Source: an uncultured Elusimicrobiales bacterium
GTDB taxonomy: Bacteria; Elusimicrobiota; Elusimicrobia; Elusimicrobiales; Elusimicrobiaceae
DNA: 12,916 nt
Reading direction: 5' to 3'
NCBI GenBank assembly: GCA_944325235.1
Contig: CALUZE010000023.1
Coordinates: 1-12,916, forward strand
Part shown: positions 12,691 to 12,916 of the stretch, piece after piece
Numbering within the stretch: position 1 is the stretch's first letter
How the letters are laid out: the number at the start of each line of letters is the position of its first letter
Program-made: the position numbers and the translations under genes
Notes under the pieces: model-generated
The model's database searches: none
What the model was told of the DNA's origin: nothing
The model's input: the letters and a program-made list of their open reading frames with translations, nothing else

Positions 12691-12772
12691 AAAATGATTC
12701 TCCCTTGGTGGGGCCCGCGCGTTTGGCCGGGCCTGAAAAACGCGTTTTAAAAACACTGTTTTCGTTGTTCCC

Positions 12773-12801
12773 AGTATAGCTTTTTTGCAAGGGTTTGTGC
12801 A
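12773..12801 (-). promoter_or_regulatory. Probable promoter of the flavoprotein gene
   Basis: On the minus strand, TGCACA (12801-12796), a 17-nt spacer and TATACT (12778-12773). The expected start near 12766 gives a leader of about 75 nt with a GC-rich hairpin and then the SD. Confidence 0.5.
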
Positions 12802-12856
12802 GGGGGGATTAAAAACGGCTTTTTACGAGGAGAAAAAAGCCCCCAAAAACACCCCC
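12802..12856. repeat. Nested inverted repeat between divergent genes
   Basis: GGCTTTTT (12817-12824) pairs with AAAAAGCC (12834-12841). Outside it GGGGGG (12802-12807) can pair with CCCCC (12852-12856) across loops of 9 and 10 nt. It sits between the flavoprotein and mnmE promoters. It could be an operator, a cruciform or an insulating terminator; nothing decides which. Confidence 0.4.
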
Positions 12857-12862
12857 AAAAAG

Positions 12863-12871
12863 TGATAAAAT
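12863..12871 (+). promoter_or_regulatory. Extended -10 promoter of mnmE
   Basis: TGATAAAAT (TGN plus TAAAAT) ends 6 nt before the ATG at 12878. No SD is present, so transcription is expected to begin at the start codon. Confidence 0.5.
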
Positions 12872-12877
12872 ATACCT

Positions 12878-12916
12878 ATGCAACATACCATCTGCGCTTT
12901 GGCTACGGGAGCAGGC
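12878..12916 (+). CDS. mnmE: tRNA modification GTPase MnmE, N-terminal fragment (cut by window edge)
   Basis: Only 13 codons are visible: MQHTICALATGAG. The pattern DTI-x-A-x-x-T-x-x-G at the very N-terminus is typical of MnmE (TrmE), where it starts the tetrahydrofolate-binding domain. MnmE with MnmG installs the (carboxymethyl)aminomethyl group on U34 of certain tRNAs. The call is helped by context: mnmE is the gene that usually follows yidC-jag in bacterial rpmH clusters. With so few residues it remains tentative. Confidence 0.65.
   Translation, partial: MQHTICALATGAG

Noticed and set aside
12691..12756. Upstream ATG of the flavoprotein frame
   Set aside because: It adds 22 Arg/Pro-rich residues ahead of a standard flavodoxin N-terminus. 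The ATG at 12690 has its own SD.
1..12916. CRISPR arrays, insertion sequences, tRNA genes, phage or toxin-antitoxin modules
   Set aside because: Looked for on both strands. No regularly spaced repeats, transposase motifs, tRNA cloverleaf with T-loop, or paired small toxin-antitoxin genes were seen.

Overview
The window reads as chromosomal DNA of a gut-type Elusimicrobiota bacterium (Elusimicrobium-like). This is an inference from the short-leader type IV pilin with a GFTLIE motif and C-terminal cysteines, the two-subunit glycyl-tRNA synthetase, the Gram-negative-type YidC with a long periplasmic domain, and the moderately high GC content. No rRNA or tRNA gene, transposase, CRISPR array or prophage gene was found, so this is mostly housekeeping DNA. 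The unusual signals lie in the gaps and leaders.

Layout. 1-234: the end of an acidic, Pro/Gln-rich protein and its terminator. 249-762 (minus): no protein gene that I can support. Instead there is what looks like a free-standing structured RNA gene of about 480 nt, with its own promoter (TTGACA, 16-nt spacer, TATACT) and its own terminator. I cannot assign it to a known RNA class, and it is the main discovery candidate. 823-3826 (minus): glyQ-glyS operon with terminator. 3849-3906: divergent glyQ/HAD promoters around a perfect 14-bp palindrome. 3914-4573 (+): HAD phosphatase, sharing a bidirectional terminator with a secreted protein of unknown function (4630-5235, minus). 5334-6035 (minus): recO. 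6146-7456 (+): a secreted repeat protein. 7477-11439 (+): the conserved rpmH-rnpA-yidD-yidC-jag operon, where L34, the RNase P protein, the membrane insertase with its accessory factor, and an RNA-binding protein are made together. 11483-12075 (+): a single pilin gene with its own promoter and terminator. 12136-12690 (minus): a flavoprotein with four clustered cysteines. 12878-end (+): the first 13 codons of mnmE, the usual next member of the rpmH-jag cluster, here separated from it by the pilin and flavoprotein genes.

Expression. Two modes seem to coexist. Some genes have good Shine-Dalgarno (SD) sequences (yidC, jag, pilin, the 201-aa secreted protein, the flavoprotein). Others (HAD, recO, mnmE, perhaps glyQ) have an extended -10 or -10 element only 6-10 nt before the AUG and no SD, as expected for leaderless mRNAs. 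The SD of yidC is predicted to be locked in a hairpin that begins exactly where a five-codon ORF, overlapping the yidD stop, ends. This is a plausible translational switch on insertase synthesis.

All calls come from reading the sequence. No database search or folding program was run.
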